64,000 nt of DNA, taken from Candidula unifasciata. Lineage: Eukaryota > Mollusca > Gastropoda > Stylommatophora > Geomitridae. Each line of letters begins with the position of its first letter. The first letter of the stretch is position 1. Location of the stretch: positions 566,173 to 630,172 of the forward strand of contig CAJHNH020002013.1 of assembly GCA_905116865.2 (NCBI GenBank). The letters are read 5' to 3'. The notes under the pieces were generated by a model. The model did no database searches and was not told where the DNA came from. It was given only the letters and a program-made list of their open reading frames with translations. The position numbers and the translations under genes were made by a program. This document shows positions 22,966 to 33,515 of this stretch, in pieces.

Positions 22966-24262
22966 GGCGATCAAGTGGAAGTGCCAGAAGTGGAGCAATG
23001 GAGTGTTGGAAGATGATCAAGTTTAAGTGCCAGAAGTGGAGCAATGGAGTATTGGAAGATGATCAAGTTTAAGTGCCAGAAGTGGAGCAATGGAGTGTTG
23101 AAAGATGATCAAGTTTAAGTGCCAGAAGTGGAGCAATGGAGTGTTGAAAGATGATCAAGTTTAAGTGCTAGAAGTGGAGCAATGGAGTGTTGGAAGACGA
23201 TCAAGTGGAAGTGCCAGAAGTGGAGCAATAGAGTGTTGGAAGATGATCAAGTTTAAGTGCCGGAAGTGGAGCAATGGAGTATTGGAAGATGATCAAGTTT
23301 AAGTGCCAGAAGTGGAGCAATGGAGTATTGGAAGATGATCAAGTTTAAGTGCCAGATGTGGAGCAATGGAGAGTTGGAAGATGATCAGGTTTAAGTGCCG
23401 GAAGTGGAGCAATGGAGTATTGGAAGATGATCAAGTTTAAGTGCCAGAAGGGGAGCAATGGAGTATTGGAGGATGATCAAGTGGAAGTGCCAGAAATGGA
23501 GCAATGGAGTATTGGAAGATGATCAAGTTTAAGTGCGAGAAGTGGAGCATTGGAGTATTGGAAGATGATCAAGTTTAAATGCCAGAAGTGGAGCAATGGA
23601 GTATTGGAAGATGATCAAGTTTAAGTGCCAGAAGGGGAGCAATGGAGTATTGGAGGATGATCAAGTGGAAGTGCCAGAAATGGAGCAATGGAGTATTGGA
23701 AGATGATCAAGTTTAAGTGCGAGAAGTGGAGCATTGGAGTATTGGAAGATGATCAAGTTTAAATGCCAGAAGTGGAGCAATGGAGTATTGGAAGATGATC
23801 AAGTTTAAGTGCCAGAAGTGGAGCAATGGAGTATTGGAAGATGATCAAGTTTAAGTGCCAGAAGTGGAGCAATGGAGTATTGGAAGATGATCAAGTATAA
23901 GTGCGAGAAGTGGAGCAATGGAGTATTGGAAGATGATCAAGTTTAAGTGCCAGAAGTGGAGCAATGGAGTATTGGAAGATTATCAAGTTTAAGTGCCGGA
24001 AGTAGAGCAATGGAGTGTCTGAAGACGATCAAGTGGAAGTGCCTGAAATGGAGCAATGGAGTGTTGCAAGACGATCAAGAGGAAGTACCAGAAGTGGAGC
24101 AATGGGTTGTTGCAAGACGATCAAGATGAAGTACCAGAAGTGGAGCAATGGAGTGTTGAAAGACGATCAAGTAAAAGTGCCGAAAGTGGAGCAATAAGGC
24201 GCTGGAAGACGATCACGTGGAAGTGAAAGAAGTGGAGGAAAGGAGGGTTTTAAGACGATAAA
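22966..24262. repeat. 46-bp minisatellite, about 28 units
   Basis: Unit about GTGCCAGAAGTGGAGCAATG followed by GAGTATTGGAAGATGATC and AAGTTTAA. Units diverge by a few substitutions; a variant CAAGTGGAA replaces CAAGTTTAA at several places. A block of four units is duplicated: the distinctive GCCAGAAGGGGAGC occurs at 23443 and again at 23627, exactly 184 bp (4 x 46) apart with matching neighbours. The unit resembles the imperfect repeats inside repeat J, which follows immediately. Confidence 0.95.
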
Positions 24263-24369
24263 ATAAAAGTACTAGAAAGGGGGACGGAAACGAAATGCTA
24301 GCAAGTGGAAGGACTAGGCGTAGACCTAAGAAGTTCTAATTAAAGGGGAACAGCTGGAAGTGGAGCAAA

Positions 24370-24735
24370 AAAAATATATATATATATATATAAGACGAAA
24401 AAGCGGAAGAGCTAGAAGAGCAATGATGCTCTCGAAAAAGGCAAGTAAAAATGCTAGAAGTGCAGCAAATAAGTCTGAAAAGACAAGCAAGTAGGTCCAA
24501 GAAGATGAGCAATTGGAAGTGCTTTAAGTGGAAAAGAGATACTATAAGTGGAACAAAGAGGTGCTAGAAGTTGAGCAAAGATATAGTAGCCTAGCTGTAA
24601 ACCACAGTACAGCGTACTAATCGCAATTGTTTCCCCTACAACTATTCTCTTACTGCATCATGTGTTTAGGAAGTTGAACGACCATCATAGTCAAATGCCT
24701 TGCCGTCTGGTGCGAGCGATTATGCGTTTCCACAA
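24370..24735. repeat. J repeat, copy 2
   Basis: Same order of blocks as 19912-20262. Here it continues without a break into a longer LINE 3' end on the minus strand (24690-24860), and on its left it is joined to the 46-bp array. Confidence 0.75.
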
Positions 24736-24860
24736 ACTGCGATCTTCAACAGCATGTATTAGTTTGTGTGCTGACACCTCCTCACTCTATGACAAAAAGC
24801 TAGCAAGAATTACCACGCTTGTTTTTTACCGTCTCCTTCTCCACTTATCGTTCTAATGGT
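24690..24860 (-). pseudogene. LINE 3'-end fragment
   Basis: Minus strand reads SAHKLIHAVEDRSLWKRI, then IARTRRQGI and a stop, followed by a short ATGATGG-type tail. Same C-terminus as at 60001 and 15885. Confidence 0.7.
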
Positions 24861-25019
24861 CACAATACGGTATAATGTTATAGATTTGCCTGTGTAATCT
24901 TTTCACTAAGTGCTTGATCTAACTCAGATTCTACGTTTCTCTACTATTTGGATGTATACCCTGTGTGGTATGGCATCAGAAACTCTTATCTCTGAGTGTC
25001 CAAAAAATTATATTTACAC

Positions 25020-25420
25020 TCTCACTGAACATGAAAGAAAACCAGCCATCTGTGAAAGCAGATGTTTGAGAAAGGCTGAGAATAAGACAAAACTAGAAGC
25101 GATCATGTGAGAAACTAGGAAATGACAAGAAGTATGGAGCAACAACTATAATTAAATTCACAGAAAGAAAGCAAATACTGAGACGGTTTGGTCATTTAAT
25201 AAGAACGAATCCAGTAATGCCTGCATCGAGACCGTAAGTAGAAAAACCAAGAGGTAGGGACAATGAAAAAAAGAGGATGGATTCAAGTAGTCAGGGATAC
25301 CACAAGACTAAAACATCACACATCGCAGGCAGACGCACTCTGACTTCGAAGGAAACACCGCTAAGTAGTCGACTATTACTGCAAAGGAAAGACCGCTAAG
25401 TAGTCGACTATAACTGCAAA
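25020..25420 (+). pseudogene. LINE C-terminal relic
   Basis: Pieces in changing frames: CLRKAENKTK, then QILRRFGHLIRTNPVMPASR, VEKPRGRDNEKKR, a QVVRDTTRLKH-like stretch and RRKHR-stop-VVDYYC. This follows the usual LINE end (L-R-K-A-E, F-G-H-L-x-R, basic block, V-V-D-x-Y-C). The final 35 bp are then repeated in tandem (25348-25593). No RT active site remains. Confidence 0.7.
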
Positions 25421-25593
25421 GGAAACACCGCTAAGTCGTCGACTATTACTGCAAAGGAAACACCGCTAAGTCGTCGACTATTACTGCAAAGGAAACACCG
25501 CTAAGTCGTCGACTATTACTGCAAAGGAAACACCGCTAAGTCGTCGACTATTACTGCAAAGGAAACACCGCTAAGTCGTCGACTATTACTGCA
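25348..25593. repeat. 35-bp tandem repeat made from a LINE end
   Basis: Seven units at exact 35-bp steps (CGCTAAG at 25359, 25394, 25429, 25464, 25499, 25534, 25569). Unit: CGCTAAGTCGTCGACTATTA plus CTGCAAAGGAAACAC. The first two units have TAG where the rest have TCG, and the first equals the last codons of the LINE relic, so the array grew from the LINE terminus. Confidence 0.9.
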
Positions 25594-25704
25594 TTTTGTT
25601 AGCAGCGGTCCATTCCCCCCTCCTCTCTAAAATGAGGCACCAGAAGCCACGCAGCAATCACAGCGTGTAAGTACCACTTGTATGGTGTAGGCAAGTGAAT
25701 CTTC

Positions 25705-25905
25705 AAGTCTCTGACTGACTGACTGACTGCCTGTCTGACTTTTCACCCCACTAGGACATCACACTGAGCGATAAACACTAGGTGACACAAAGTGCCACCA
25801 TGCGGATACAATAACCCGTGGAGAGGTCCAAAAAACCCTTTTAAACTGTTAGGTTATATTATAGGGACCCCGTCAACAGCCAGGGCTGGGTTTAAAAAAA
25901 AAAAA
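25705..25905 (-). mobile_element. SINE-C copy with expanded tail
   Basis: Reverse-oriented body (CCCCACTAGGACATCACAC, AAAGTGCCACCATGCGGAT, GGAGAGGTCC, CAGCCAGGGCTGGG). Its (AGTC)n tail is seen as TGACTGACTGACTGACTG at 25711. Confidence 0.8.
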
Positions 25906-26495
25906 TTAATAAACAAAAATTCGTCCTACATGAGAGCTGGGACATTCACTGTAATTCTTTAAACCTCAGCATTTAGGGCTTCATGGCTAGTGCAATCTTC
26001 ATGGACAGTACCGGTTGAGATTTTACGTTTGCAACCTAAATTAACAAAACCGATGACCTAACCAAGGATTCGAGGCTGGGTCTCCCGCGTGAGATCATTT
26101 GTTTCACCTTTCGGCCAGCAGCTAAACGACACACAACTAACCCTAATCTCATCATGAAATCAATCCATCCTGTTGTCTGGAAATGTCTGGAATCAGAATT
26201 GTACTTCAACAGTTCTCGTCGATGCGTCAGTCGCTTTCCCGCCCACGGGGAATGAGATAATTATTCCACTGATGAATAATTATTCTCTAACTAAAACTAG
26301 TTTGAAATTTTTCGGTAGTTACTTTTATTCCCCTAATGGGAATAGTAGCGCCCATTATGACAATTTGTTAAGGCAGATGATTACATAAATGGGTTATAAA
26401 AATTTTTTTTTTTTGATTAAGTTTTTCTAAAAAAAAAATACTTTCATGTTGATGAACATAATTTACGACTTTAATTTCATAGGACCTAATTAGGC
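25906..26495. other. Spacer; possible tRNA-like segment
   Basis: 26060-26120 reads, on the minus strand, with tRNA-like spacing, but box motifs are poor. Otherwise nothing recognised. Confidence 0.3.
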
Positions 26496-26499
26496 CATA

Positions 26500-28005
26500 A
26501 CACAGCTCAAAAACAATAAAGCAACTGGCGCTAATATTATTGCTGCTGATCTAATAAAAGAAGGTGGCAAAATGTAAAATTTATGAATCAATAAAACTAG
26601 TTTGGAAGACGGAGAAATTACACCATGAATGCAAATGTGTTTATTAACACCCATTTTAAAGAAAGGAGACAAGAATAGATGTGAAAATTATAGAGGAATT
26701 TTCACCAATATCTACAAGCTATAAGATACTATCGTCGGTTCTGCTAAACAGGCTAAAACCATATGTCGAAGACATATTGAGAGATTACCAATCAGGTTTT
26801 CGATAGAACATATCGACAATAGATTAGAGATTCATTTTACGGCAAATAGCAGGGCAACATTGGGAATATAGAAGAGATCGACATAATGTTTTTGTGTATT
26901 TTAAAAAGGCGTATGGTAGTGTGAATAGAAACAGTTTATTGAATGCTATGAAGGACTTTGGAATACCAAGGAAGTTCATTACCATGACCAAACAATGTAT
27001 GGAAGACACTAGTAATATAGTAATATATAAAGGCAGAGAGTCTGGCCCTTTTCAAATAACGTTTGGTTTAAAGCAAGGTGATGCTCTGTCCCCACTTCTT
27101 TTTAACATGGCCCTGGAGCAAATTATGAGGAAGTTTAAACAAGAGTGTACTGTAGAAGAATCTGCAAGAATACCTGGTTATGCTGCTGACATCGATAATA
27201 TTGGAGATAATGAATTAGAGACTGTTAAAACACTGACTCTCTTAAAATAATCACCTCAGAAAATGGGACTAGTTATCAGTCAAGATAAGATAGAATACAC
27301 AATAATAGCTAGACAGGGAAAGGATATAAACTCCGACTACATACAAATCGAAAATATGAAAATCAAACGAACGGAAACATGCAAGTACTTGGGTGCAAAC
27401 CAACTCCTCCAACCTGATGAAAGAAGAAATACAATCTAAAAAAACAATCTGAAAATGAAGTAAACTGTGCCCTACAACATCTGCTAAAGTCAAAGTCTCT
27501 ATCTCAAAACCCTAAGTTCAAAATAACTAAAAACGTTGATAGGACCAGTCCTTTAACCTTTAATATGGCTCTGAAATTTGGAGCACAACTATAAGAGATA
27601 AAGCCTAATTACAGGTTTTAGAAAACAGTTTTATGACGAATCTTTGGACCCATCAAAGATGCAAACAGCGGGGAATGGAGGAGTGAGAAGCAACAACGAA
27701 ATTTATAATCTGCTTAAATCACCATCAATAACTAGCATCATGGGCTAACAGATTGAAATTATTGGGGCATATTAGGAGAGAAAGATGACTGAGAAGAGAA
27801 TACTTTATACACAAGGGGGATGAATGGTCATAGACCACGCGGCAAACCAGGAAGACGATGGAGAGATAATGTCCACACAGACCTGCAAACACTTGGTGTC
27901 ACCAACTGGAAAGAGAAGACTAACCACAGAGATGAATGGGAGCAGGTGATATCTGCAGCAATGAACCTCAAAGGCTCGGAATGATGAAGAAGAAGAAGAA
28001 TTAAG
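26500..28005 (+). pseudogene. LINE reverse-transcriptase pseudogene, 3' half
   Basis: The longest retroelement relic here. It copies RNA to DNA at the target in living relatives. Blocks in order: NNKATGANIIAADLIKEGG (RT block 1), a K-K-G-D-K-N-R-like piece, LLNRLKPYVEDILRDYQSGF (block 2), VYFKKAYGSVNRNSLL at 26894 (A block; D-F-x-K-A-Y-D expected), FQITFGLKQGDALSPLLFNM (G-x-x-Q-G-D-x-L-S-P), and GYAADIDNIGDN, where the catalytic Y-A-D-D has become Y-A-A-D. The A-block Asp is also lost (VYFKKAYGS). The 118-codon frame 26894-27250 is the only long open part. The C-terminus reads GHRPRGKPGRRWRDNVHTDL, QTLGVTNWKEK and AAMNLKGSE, then a GAAGAAGAAGAAGAA tail. Multiple stops and frameshifts. Confidence 0.85.
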
Positions 28006-28179
28006 TCAATGGAAATAATCTGTCATTTGACGATAGCTCAATATTTCTTTCGATTAGTCATTTATTCCTTTACTTCGTTTGACGTTTATTGGCACCTATA
28101 TAGCTGGGTCGACCTGGGGGATAGGTGTGCTTTTTTCTGTCTCTTAAATTCCTCTTTTTTATCTTCATAATTCCAAGAT

Positions 28180-28350
28180 ACCGGTTTCTATGCCAGCTGC
28201 GGTGATTTGGTAGCAGATCGCCTTGCTTCGGTTTCGACACAGGTCAATTATGGCAATCTACTTAACGCAATGTTGTCTAGTGAAAGCAATGTGTTGAAAA
28301 ATTTTGAATTTGGTTCTGTAACGTCTTCTGAAGGATACGCAACCAAAAGT
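28180..28350 (+). mobile_element. SINE-A copy, degraded
   Basis: Keeps ATGCCAGCTGCGG, GGTTTCGACA, TGGCAATCTA and TTCTGTAACGTC, GAAGGATACGCAAC in the family order. Core strongly diverged. Confidence 0.5.
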
Positions 28351-28399
28351 TTATAGAATCGCACCCAAAAAGCCATGATCGTGCAGTTAACGCCGCTAC

Positions 28400-29400
28400 A
28401 GCAGCCGCAGCTTGATCAGGACTTTACTCATTTTTTCTCCAAATTCCATTCCGGCATTCGACGCACTTCTAACATTTCAATATCGTCGTGCATTTTCTGA
28501 ATCGCGCTGTTACATTGGATTCGAAAGGCCTCAGTACCTCGTTGTACTTTTCTTCTCCACACGACCTCCCATTCCTCTTCCTGCAAGGACACCATACCTT
28601 TCTCACAGCTTCTACACCTCGGCAGACTATGTCAGGAGAACGACGACTTTCACGACAAGAGCTTAGAAATGCTAGACTTCTTCTGGTTTGGGTGTATTGT
28701 GAACATGTCTCATTTGCTGCCTTTTACCCAGCACAGTCCGTCCATAGTGCTGTAACCCTCGTTTCCAAGAATAAACATCACTTTAACAGCTATACTCATA
28801 CTTACCTACCACCCTCACAACATCCGTGGCAAAAAACATTCTCCTCGGGCATCTCTCTATCCTTAGGGCTCACCCTGCAATCAGAAATATTTTCTCAGAG
28901 CTTTCACTAGTGGCCTACAGACATGATAGTAACCTCAAGAACATTATAGCTAAGAATCGGTTACGTCCTGCGTCTGAGTCTCACTCCGGTACGGTCTCTG
29001 GCAAAACACCTGTACGAATGACTTGTCCAATTGAGATTTAAAGGACAAGTCTGGAATTCCCGAATGCCACCTTCCCCATACGTGAAGGATTCTATTGTAC
29101 GAGCCACAGTGTTATTTACGCCATCAACTGCAAGAGATGTGGCATGAAATACATCGGTGAAACGAGTCTACGACTGGCTAACAGGTTCAGACAACATATT
29201 TTAGATGTGCAGAACGGCGCCTTCAAACTGGTACCGTTGGATTTTAACTCCAAAGATCACCAAGGTGTCAACCACATGGATTTGACAGCCAATAAATTTA
29301 GCTACTCAAGCGACAGAGTCTGCAAGTCTCTTCAAAATCTCTTTATTTTCACTTTGGAACCCTCATTCCCAGTAGATTAAACTGTCAACATAGTTTCATC
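28400..29400 (+). pseudogene. Penelope-like retroelement end with GIY-YIG endonuclease domain
   Basis: RT-tail region at about 28560-28960: a QLLHLGRLCQENDDF-like piece (R-L-R-R-x-C-x-x-x-x-D-F expected), KSLEMLDFFWFG, YLPPSQHPW, then ILLGHLSILRAHPAIRNIFS, LVAYRHDSNLKNIIAKNRLR. After one TAA (29039-29041) the same frame continues without a break: FPIREGFYCTSHSVIYAINC, KRCGMKYIGETSLRLANRFR, QHILDVQNG, up to the stop at 29380. VIYA...KYIGE is the GIY-YIG signature and RLANRFR holds the expected Arg. The endonuclease part is intact apart from the stop before it. The upstream RT piece spans two frames. Confidence 0.75.
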
Positions 29401-29867
29401 TAAAATATTCGAGTTAGGGCCCTTGGCATTCCTGGGCTATATATTTTCACACCTCATGTTGTCTCCTCATTCCACTGACAGGACATCAACGTGGCTGCTA
29501 CGGGATAAGTCAGGTAAGTTTTTTTGTATACGTTGTGGTTTTGTTTGATTTATGTATGTACTGATGAAAGCTCCATAGCCGCAACGTTCACGTTTGGTTT
29601 GTGTTTGATATATTGTGAAGCTTGCTGATCTACTTTTCTTTCGATTTTATATTTTGTTTATTGGAAGTAAACAGGAGCATTTTTCTTTGGCCAATGGAGC
29701 ATTGAGATGTGATGCAGGCTCATAATTGTATAGACCTACCAGGACTCGGAAAAGGGGGCGGGGCGTGGTCAGCATAACGCTGTTTGCTTTCACTTCCCAG
29801 AGAAGTGCGTGCGCCATTTCAATCTGAGTGGACATGTGAGTTAAAACACTTTTGTAAATCTGACTTG
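29401..29867. other. Spacer downstream of the Penelope-like relic
   Basis: May include that element's 3' untranslated part; no defined end seen. Confidence 0.35.
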
Positions 29868-30125
29868 CTTCTTCTTCTTCTTCACGTTCACCGGATATAA
29901 ACTTCGGCGGAAAATCTTGTTGTTCGTTTACTTCTGACTCTGGTCTCGCACCAGAATTTAGATTTTGCATGCGCATTCGCTTTACATGTTAAAATTTCCA
30001 TGCAGACTGTTGGTTCCTTGCCTCTCAGGCAGATGCACTCTGACTTGGAAAGAAGCGGCAGATTTGAACCCAAGATCTTCGTGTTGGCATCTAAGCGGCT
30101 AGCCACTATACTACTGCAGCTCACG
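29868..30125 (-). mobile_element. SINE-E, full-length copy
   Basis: On the minus strand: tRNA-like head with TGAGCTGCAGTAGTATAGTG (A box GTAGTATAGTGGCTAG) and B box TTGGGTTCAAATCTG; then AGTCAGAGTGCATCTGCC, GAGAGGCAAGGAACCAACAG, the body, and a (GAA)n tail at 29868-29884. This copy defines the family as tRNA-derived with Pol III boxes. Confidence 0.85.
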
Positions 30126-30289
30126 CATTACCACGGATGCATGCTTAGGTTATAGCTGCGAGAATATAAGAGTTAAAGGGAAAGGACGTGTTTCTAATTG
30201 TAGCACTGACAATCTGTTTATCGTATACTAGCTGTGCCCTGCCACGCGTTGCTGTGGCCGCGAATGGTGAAATGGAAAAAAAAGAAAGT

Positions 30290-30700
30290 AGCTCTCAACT
30301 AACAGTGTCTGTCATAACCCTCAACCCCCGTCCCTCTCTCCTCCACCCAGTCATATCTCCCTCTCCGAAGGATTGAAAAATCATCCCTGGCAAAAGTATT
30401 AAAATAGAAATAGTTGAGGAAATGAGAACTTGAAAATAATGTGTTAAGCTCTCTTTGGTAACAGTGTCTAGCATACCATTCCCCCCTCCCCCCCCCCCCC
30501 CAATAATGTATCCCACTCCGAAAGGAATAAAAAATCATCACTTGGCGAAATTATTAAAATAGAAATAGTTAAGAAATTATAACTTTAAAATTATGTTTTA
30601 GGTCTCTCAGTTAACAGTGTCTGCTATCAACCCCCCCCCCCCCCCCCCACCCCAACTAATCATATCATCCTCGCCGAAGGATGGGAAAGTCATCATCTGA
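30290..30700. repeat. ~155-bp units with C-runs inside F
   Basis: Three units with TCCGAAGGA-like starts at 30363, 30516 and 30672, each followed by AAAATAGAAATAGTT, an AACAGTGTCT block and a C-run (30481-30500, 30631-30648). A fourth lies at 31672-31835. Confidence 0.75.
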
Positions 30701-31267
30701 CGAAATATTGTAACTAAAATGAGCTTTGCATCCGTGTCCACCCAGAGACAGATGGATAGCATTAATGTGTAATGAGAAGTAAAAGTGGCCAGTGTAACAG
30801 CTACCACATCACCCATCCAGTACCAGTACTACTGCTACCACTACCACCACCACCTTCAGAACAAAAACAAAAAACAGTCGCTACTGTCTGTGCAGGTCGG
30901 TGTAGCCAGAGGGGTTAGCGCTGCATGATGTCGCCACGGACTGTTTAGTGTACCAGTGATGGAACCCACAGTAATAGTCCGTTCTATACTTACAAATAGC
31001 AGAAATAAAAAACCCACCCCGTCATCTCCCCTCTCCGAAGGGACGAATGTTAAATAACCTTGGCATCCGTGTCCACCCAAAGTAAACTGGACTGTAAGCA
31101 GTCTTAACAGCTTCTGTCATCTACGAATAGTTTATTATCGAGTGAAGCGTCGCGGGGAGATGGGACTTTACTGAAATCTGATTCTTTGGGCGAAAGGTGC
31201 AAATATCGCAGCCTAGCTGTAAATCACAACACAACATGCCAACAGCCCTCTTGAGGGAAAAAGGAAA

Positions 31268-31350
31268 AAATTAGCACCCAGTGGGTAAATGAAACAGCGG
31301 TCAACCACGTGAAGGGCGGAATACGTACAAATATACTACCTAAGATTGAA
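31268..31350 (-). repeat. tRNA-like module 1 in F
   Basis: Reverse complement aligns with the modules at 32504 and 32836, but the B box is poorly kept. Confidence 0.5.
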
Positions 31351-31591
31351 GAGTTTGGGTCCGATATCGCAGCCTAGCTGTAAAACAACACAACGTTCCA
31401 ACCACCCTCTCAAAGGCGAACGAAGATTACCCGTGACATGACCAACATCTCGTCACTGCTATCGCAGGCTAGCTGTAAACCCCCAAATCGAGCGGAAAGA
31501 AGACGTAGATATCGCAGCCTAGCTGTGAACTACAACAAAAAGTGCCAGGCGCTTAGTTAAAGGCAAAAAAAAAAATATTTTTTTTTATCAC

Positions 31592-31670
31592 TTAGCGGGG
31601 CATTGATCGCTAGTCACCCACGTAACACGCAAAATAGACAACTACGCTACCAAGGACTCAAGCATCTGCC
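31592..31670 (-). repeat. tRNA-like module 2 in F
   Basis: Minus strand GGTAGCGTAGTTGTC keeps the A-box pattern; the B box has decayed to GCGATCAATGCCCC. Confidence 0.5.
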
Positions 31671-32503
31671 CAATTATATCTCCCTATCGGAATGATTAAA
31701 ACAATATTATGTGGCGACATTGTTAAAATAGAAATAGTTAGAAATGAGAAATGTAAAAAAAATTGTTTCAAGCACTCTTAGTTAACAGTGTCTGGCATCA
31801 ACCCCCCTCGACACCCCCCCCCCCCCGCCCCCCCCTTCCCCGTGACAATCATATCATCCTCTACGAAGTATGGGGAAGTCATCGCCTGACGAAATATTGT
31901 TGTTAAATTGAGCTTGGCATCCGTGTCCACCCAGACAAAAATGGGTAGCATTAATCTGTACTGAGAAGTAAATGTGGCCAGTGCAACAGCTACCACATCA
32001 CCCATCGAGTACCAGTACTAGTGCTACCACTACCATCACCACCGTCACAACAACAACACAAAACGGTGGCTACTGTCTGTACAGGTCGTTGTAGCCAGAG
32101 GAGTTGGCGGCGCATGCTGTCGCCACGGACTGTTTAGTTTAGTGTGTCCCCGACATAAAACTCCCATCACCTAACCGGTGATGGAACCCACAGTAATTTT
32201 CCGTGATATAAAAAAAAAATGTACACTATACTCACAAATAGCGGAAATAAAAACCTGCACTCGTCATCTCTCCCTGTTCGAAGTGACGATGTTTAATTAA
32301 CCTTGGCATCCGTGTCGACAAAGACCAAACTGGACCGTAAGCCTTCTTAGTTAACAGTTTCTGTCATCAACGAATAGTCTTTGATCGAGTGAAGCGTCGG
32401 GGGAGGGGGAGGCTAATGTGGACTGTACTTGGACGTAAGGCGCAGATGTCGCAACGTAGCTGTAAACCACAACACAACGTGCCAATCGCCCCTTTGGGCG
32501 AAA

Positions 32504-32590
32504 AGTAGTACCCAGCGGGGAATCGAACACCCGTTATACACGTGAAGGGCGGAAATACTTACAACTCTACTACCGAAGACTGAAGACTTT
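32504..32590 (-). repeat. tRNA-like module 3 in F
   Basis: Minus strand GGTAGTAGAGTTGTAAG (A-box-like) and GGTGTTCGATTCCCCGC (B box GTTCGATTCC) about 45 bases apart. Not a functional tRNA: no convincing acceptor pairing was found by eye. Confidence 0.6.
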
Positions 32591-32835
32591 AGGTCAGATA
32601 TCGCAGCCTAGCTGTAAACCACAACACAACGTACAAACTGCCCTCTCAAAGGCGAACGAATATTACCCGTGACATGAACAGTGAGCATCACGTCGCCGCT
32701 ATCGCAGGCTAGCTGTAAACCCCAAAATCGAACGGGAAAAAAGCGTAGATACTGCAGCCTAGCTATTAACCACAACAAAACGTGTCAGCCACCCAGTTAG
32801 ACCCCTCCCCCACCCCCCCCCCCCCACCCAAGATA

Positions 32836-32922
32836 TATGACCCAGTGGGAATCGAACCGCAATCACCCGAGTAAAAAAGCAAAATTCTTACAAATAACTA
32901 CGCTACTGAATACTCAAGCGTT
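32836..32922 (-). repeat. tRNA-like module 4 in F
   Basis: Minus strand AGTAGCGTAGTTATTTG and TGCGGTTCGATTCCCACTGG, a perfect B-box consensus. Best-preserved tRNA-like unit in F. Confidence 0.65.
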
Positions 32923-33211
32923 TTGTAGAAATAAAAGCATATAATAATAACGTGAAGGTCGGTGTTGCACAGTCAAAGGTGATCAAATCATTAAAAATAA
33001 ATCCGGGCGGGCAACGAAACAAATAATGACTTGACCGTTGCTGAAGCTACGTCGCTCGTGGTTCATGCGATTTTGTGACAAAAGATAACGCTTTGAGTCA
33101 GAGGCAACGTTGTGTGAAAATTCGAAAGCAATCGGTTCAGTAGTTTCCGAGTTTAGAGCTAACGACAATTATAGATAGCTGAGTATGTGACACTCCGCAA
33201 GCTTTTAGCAC

Positions 33212-33215
<4 letters not shown>

Positions 33216-33257
<42 letters not shown>

Positions 33258-33261
33258 CACA
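33216..33261. repeat. (CT)n to (AC)n compound microsatellite
   Basis: About 13 CT then 10 AC units, at the left edge of a SINE-I copy. Confidence 0.9.
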
Positions 33262-33515
33262 AAGTAACGTCGATAGATGTGAACCAGCGTCATTACACAC
33301 GGTTATAAGCCATAAGTGCTGTGCCACCAGTTCGGAAAGCTGATAAAAAACTGTCCGCATGTGTCGCCGTTCTGTAGCTACAGCGACGTTCCTCCATTTA
33401 ACCCATTTCCTACAGGCTAGGTGAACCCCGGAAACCGCCCGGTTTCGAACACCGGCAATGGACTGCAGCGAGTCGCAGCTGGATTTAAAAACGAGTCTCC
33501 TATCGATATATATAT
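33262..33515 (-). mobile_element. SINE-I copy, uninterrupted
   Basis: Same blocks as 5510-5840 without the SINE-B insert. Minus-strand head has CGATAGGAGACTCG and GGTGTTCGAAACCGGG (B box). Confidence 0.65.

Larger units (their letters stand above)
30227..33180. repeat. Composite repeat F with internal ~1.2-kb duplication
   Basis: Begins ACTAGCTGTGCCCTGCCACG and ends with a block GTGTGAAAATTCGAAAGCAA, TCGGTTCAGTAGTTTCCGAG, ATTATAGAT, an end type I know from dispersed invertebrate repeats of uncertain class. Inside, GCATCCGTGTCC occurs at 30728, 31063, 31917 and 32306, showing a tandem copy of about 1.19-1.24 kb. A core GATATCGCAGCCTAGCTGTA recurs at 31206, 31360, 31514, 32600 and in altered form elsewhere. 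tRNA-like units occur four times. No coding capacity. Could be one non-autonomous element or stacked insertions. Confidence 0.65.

Noticed and set aside
25348..25593. CRISPR-like direct repeats
   Set aside because: Units are contiguous without unique spacers, and the setting is a eukaryotic LINE end.
32836..32922. Genuine tRNA gene
   Set aside because: Good A and B boxes, but no convincing cloverleaf stems, and it is one of several diverged modules in a repeat.
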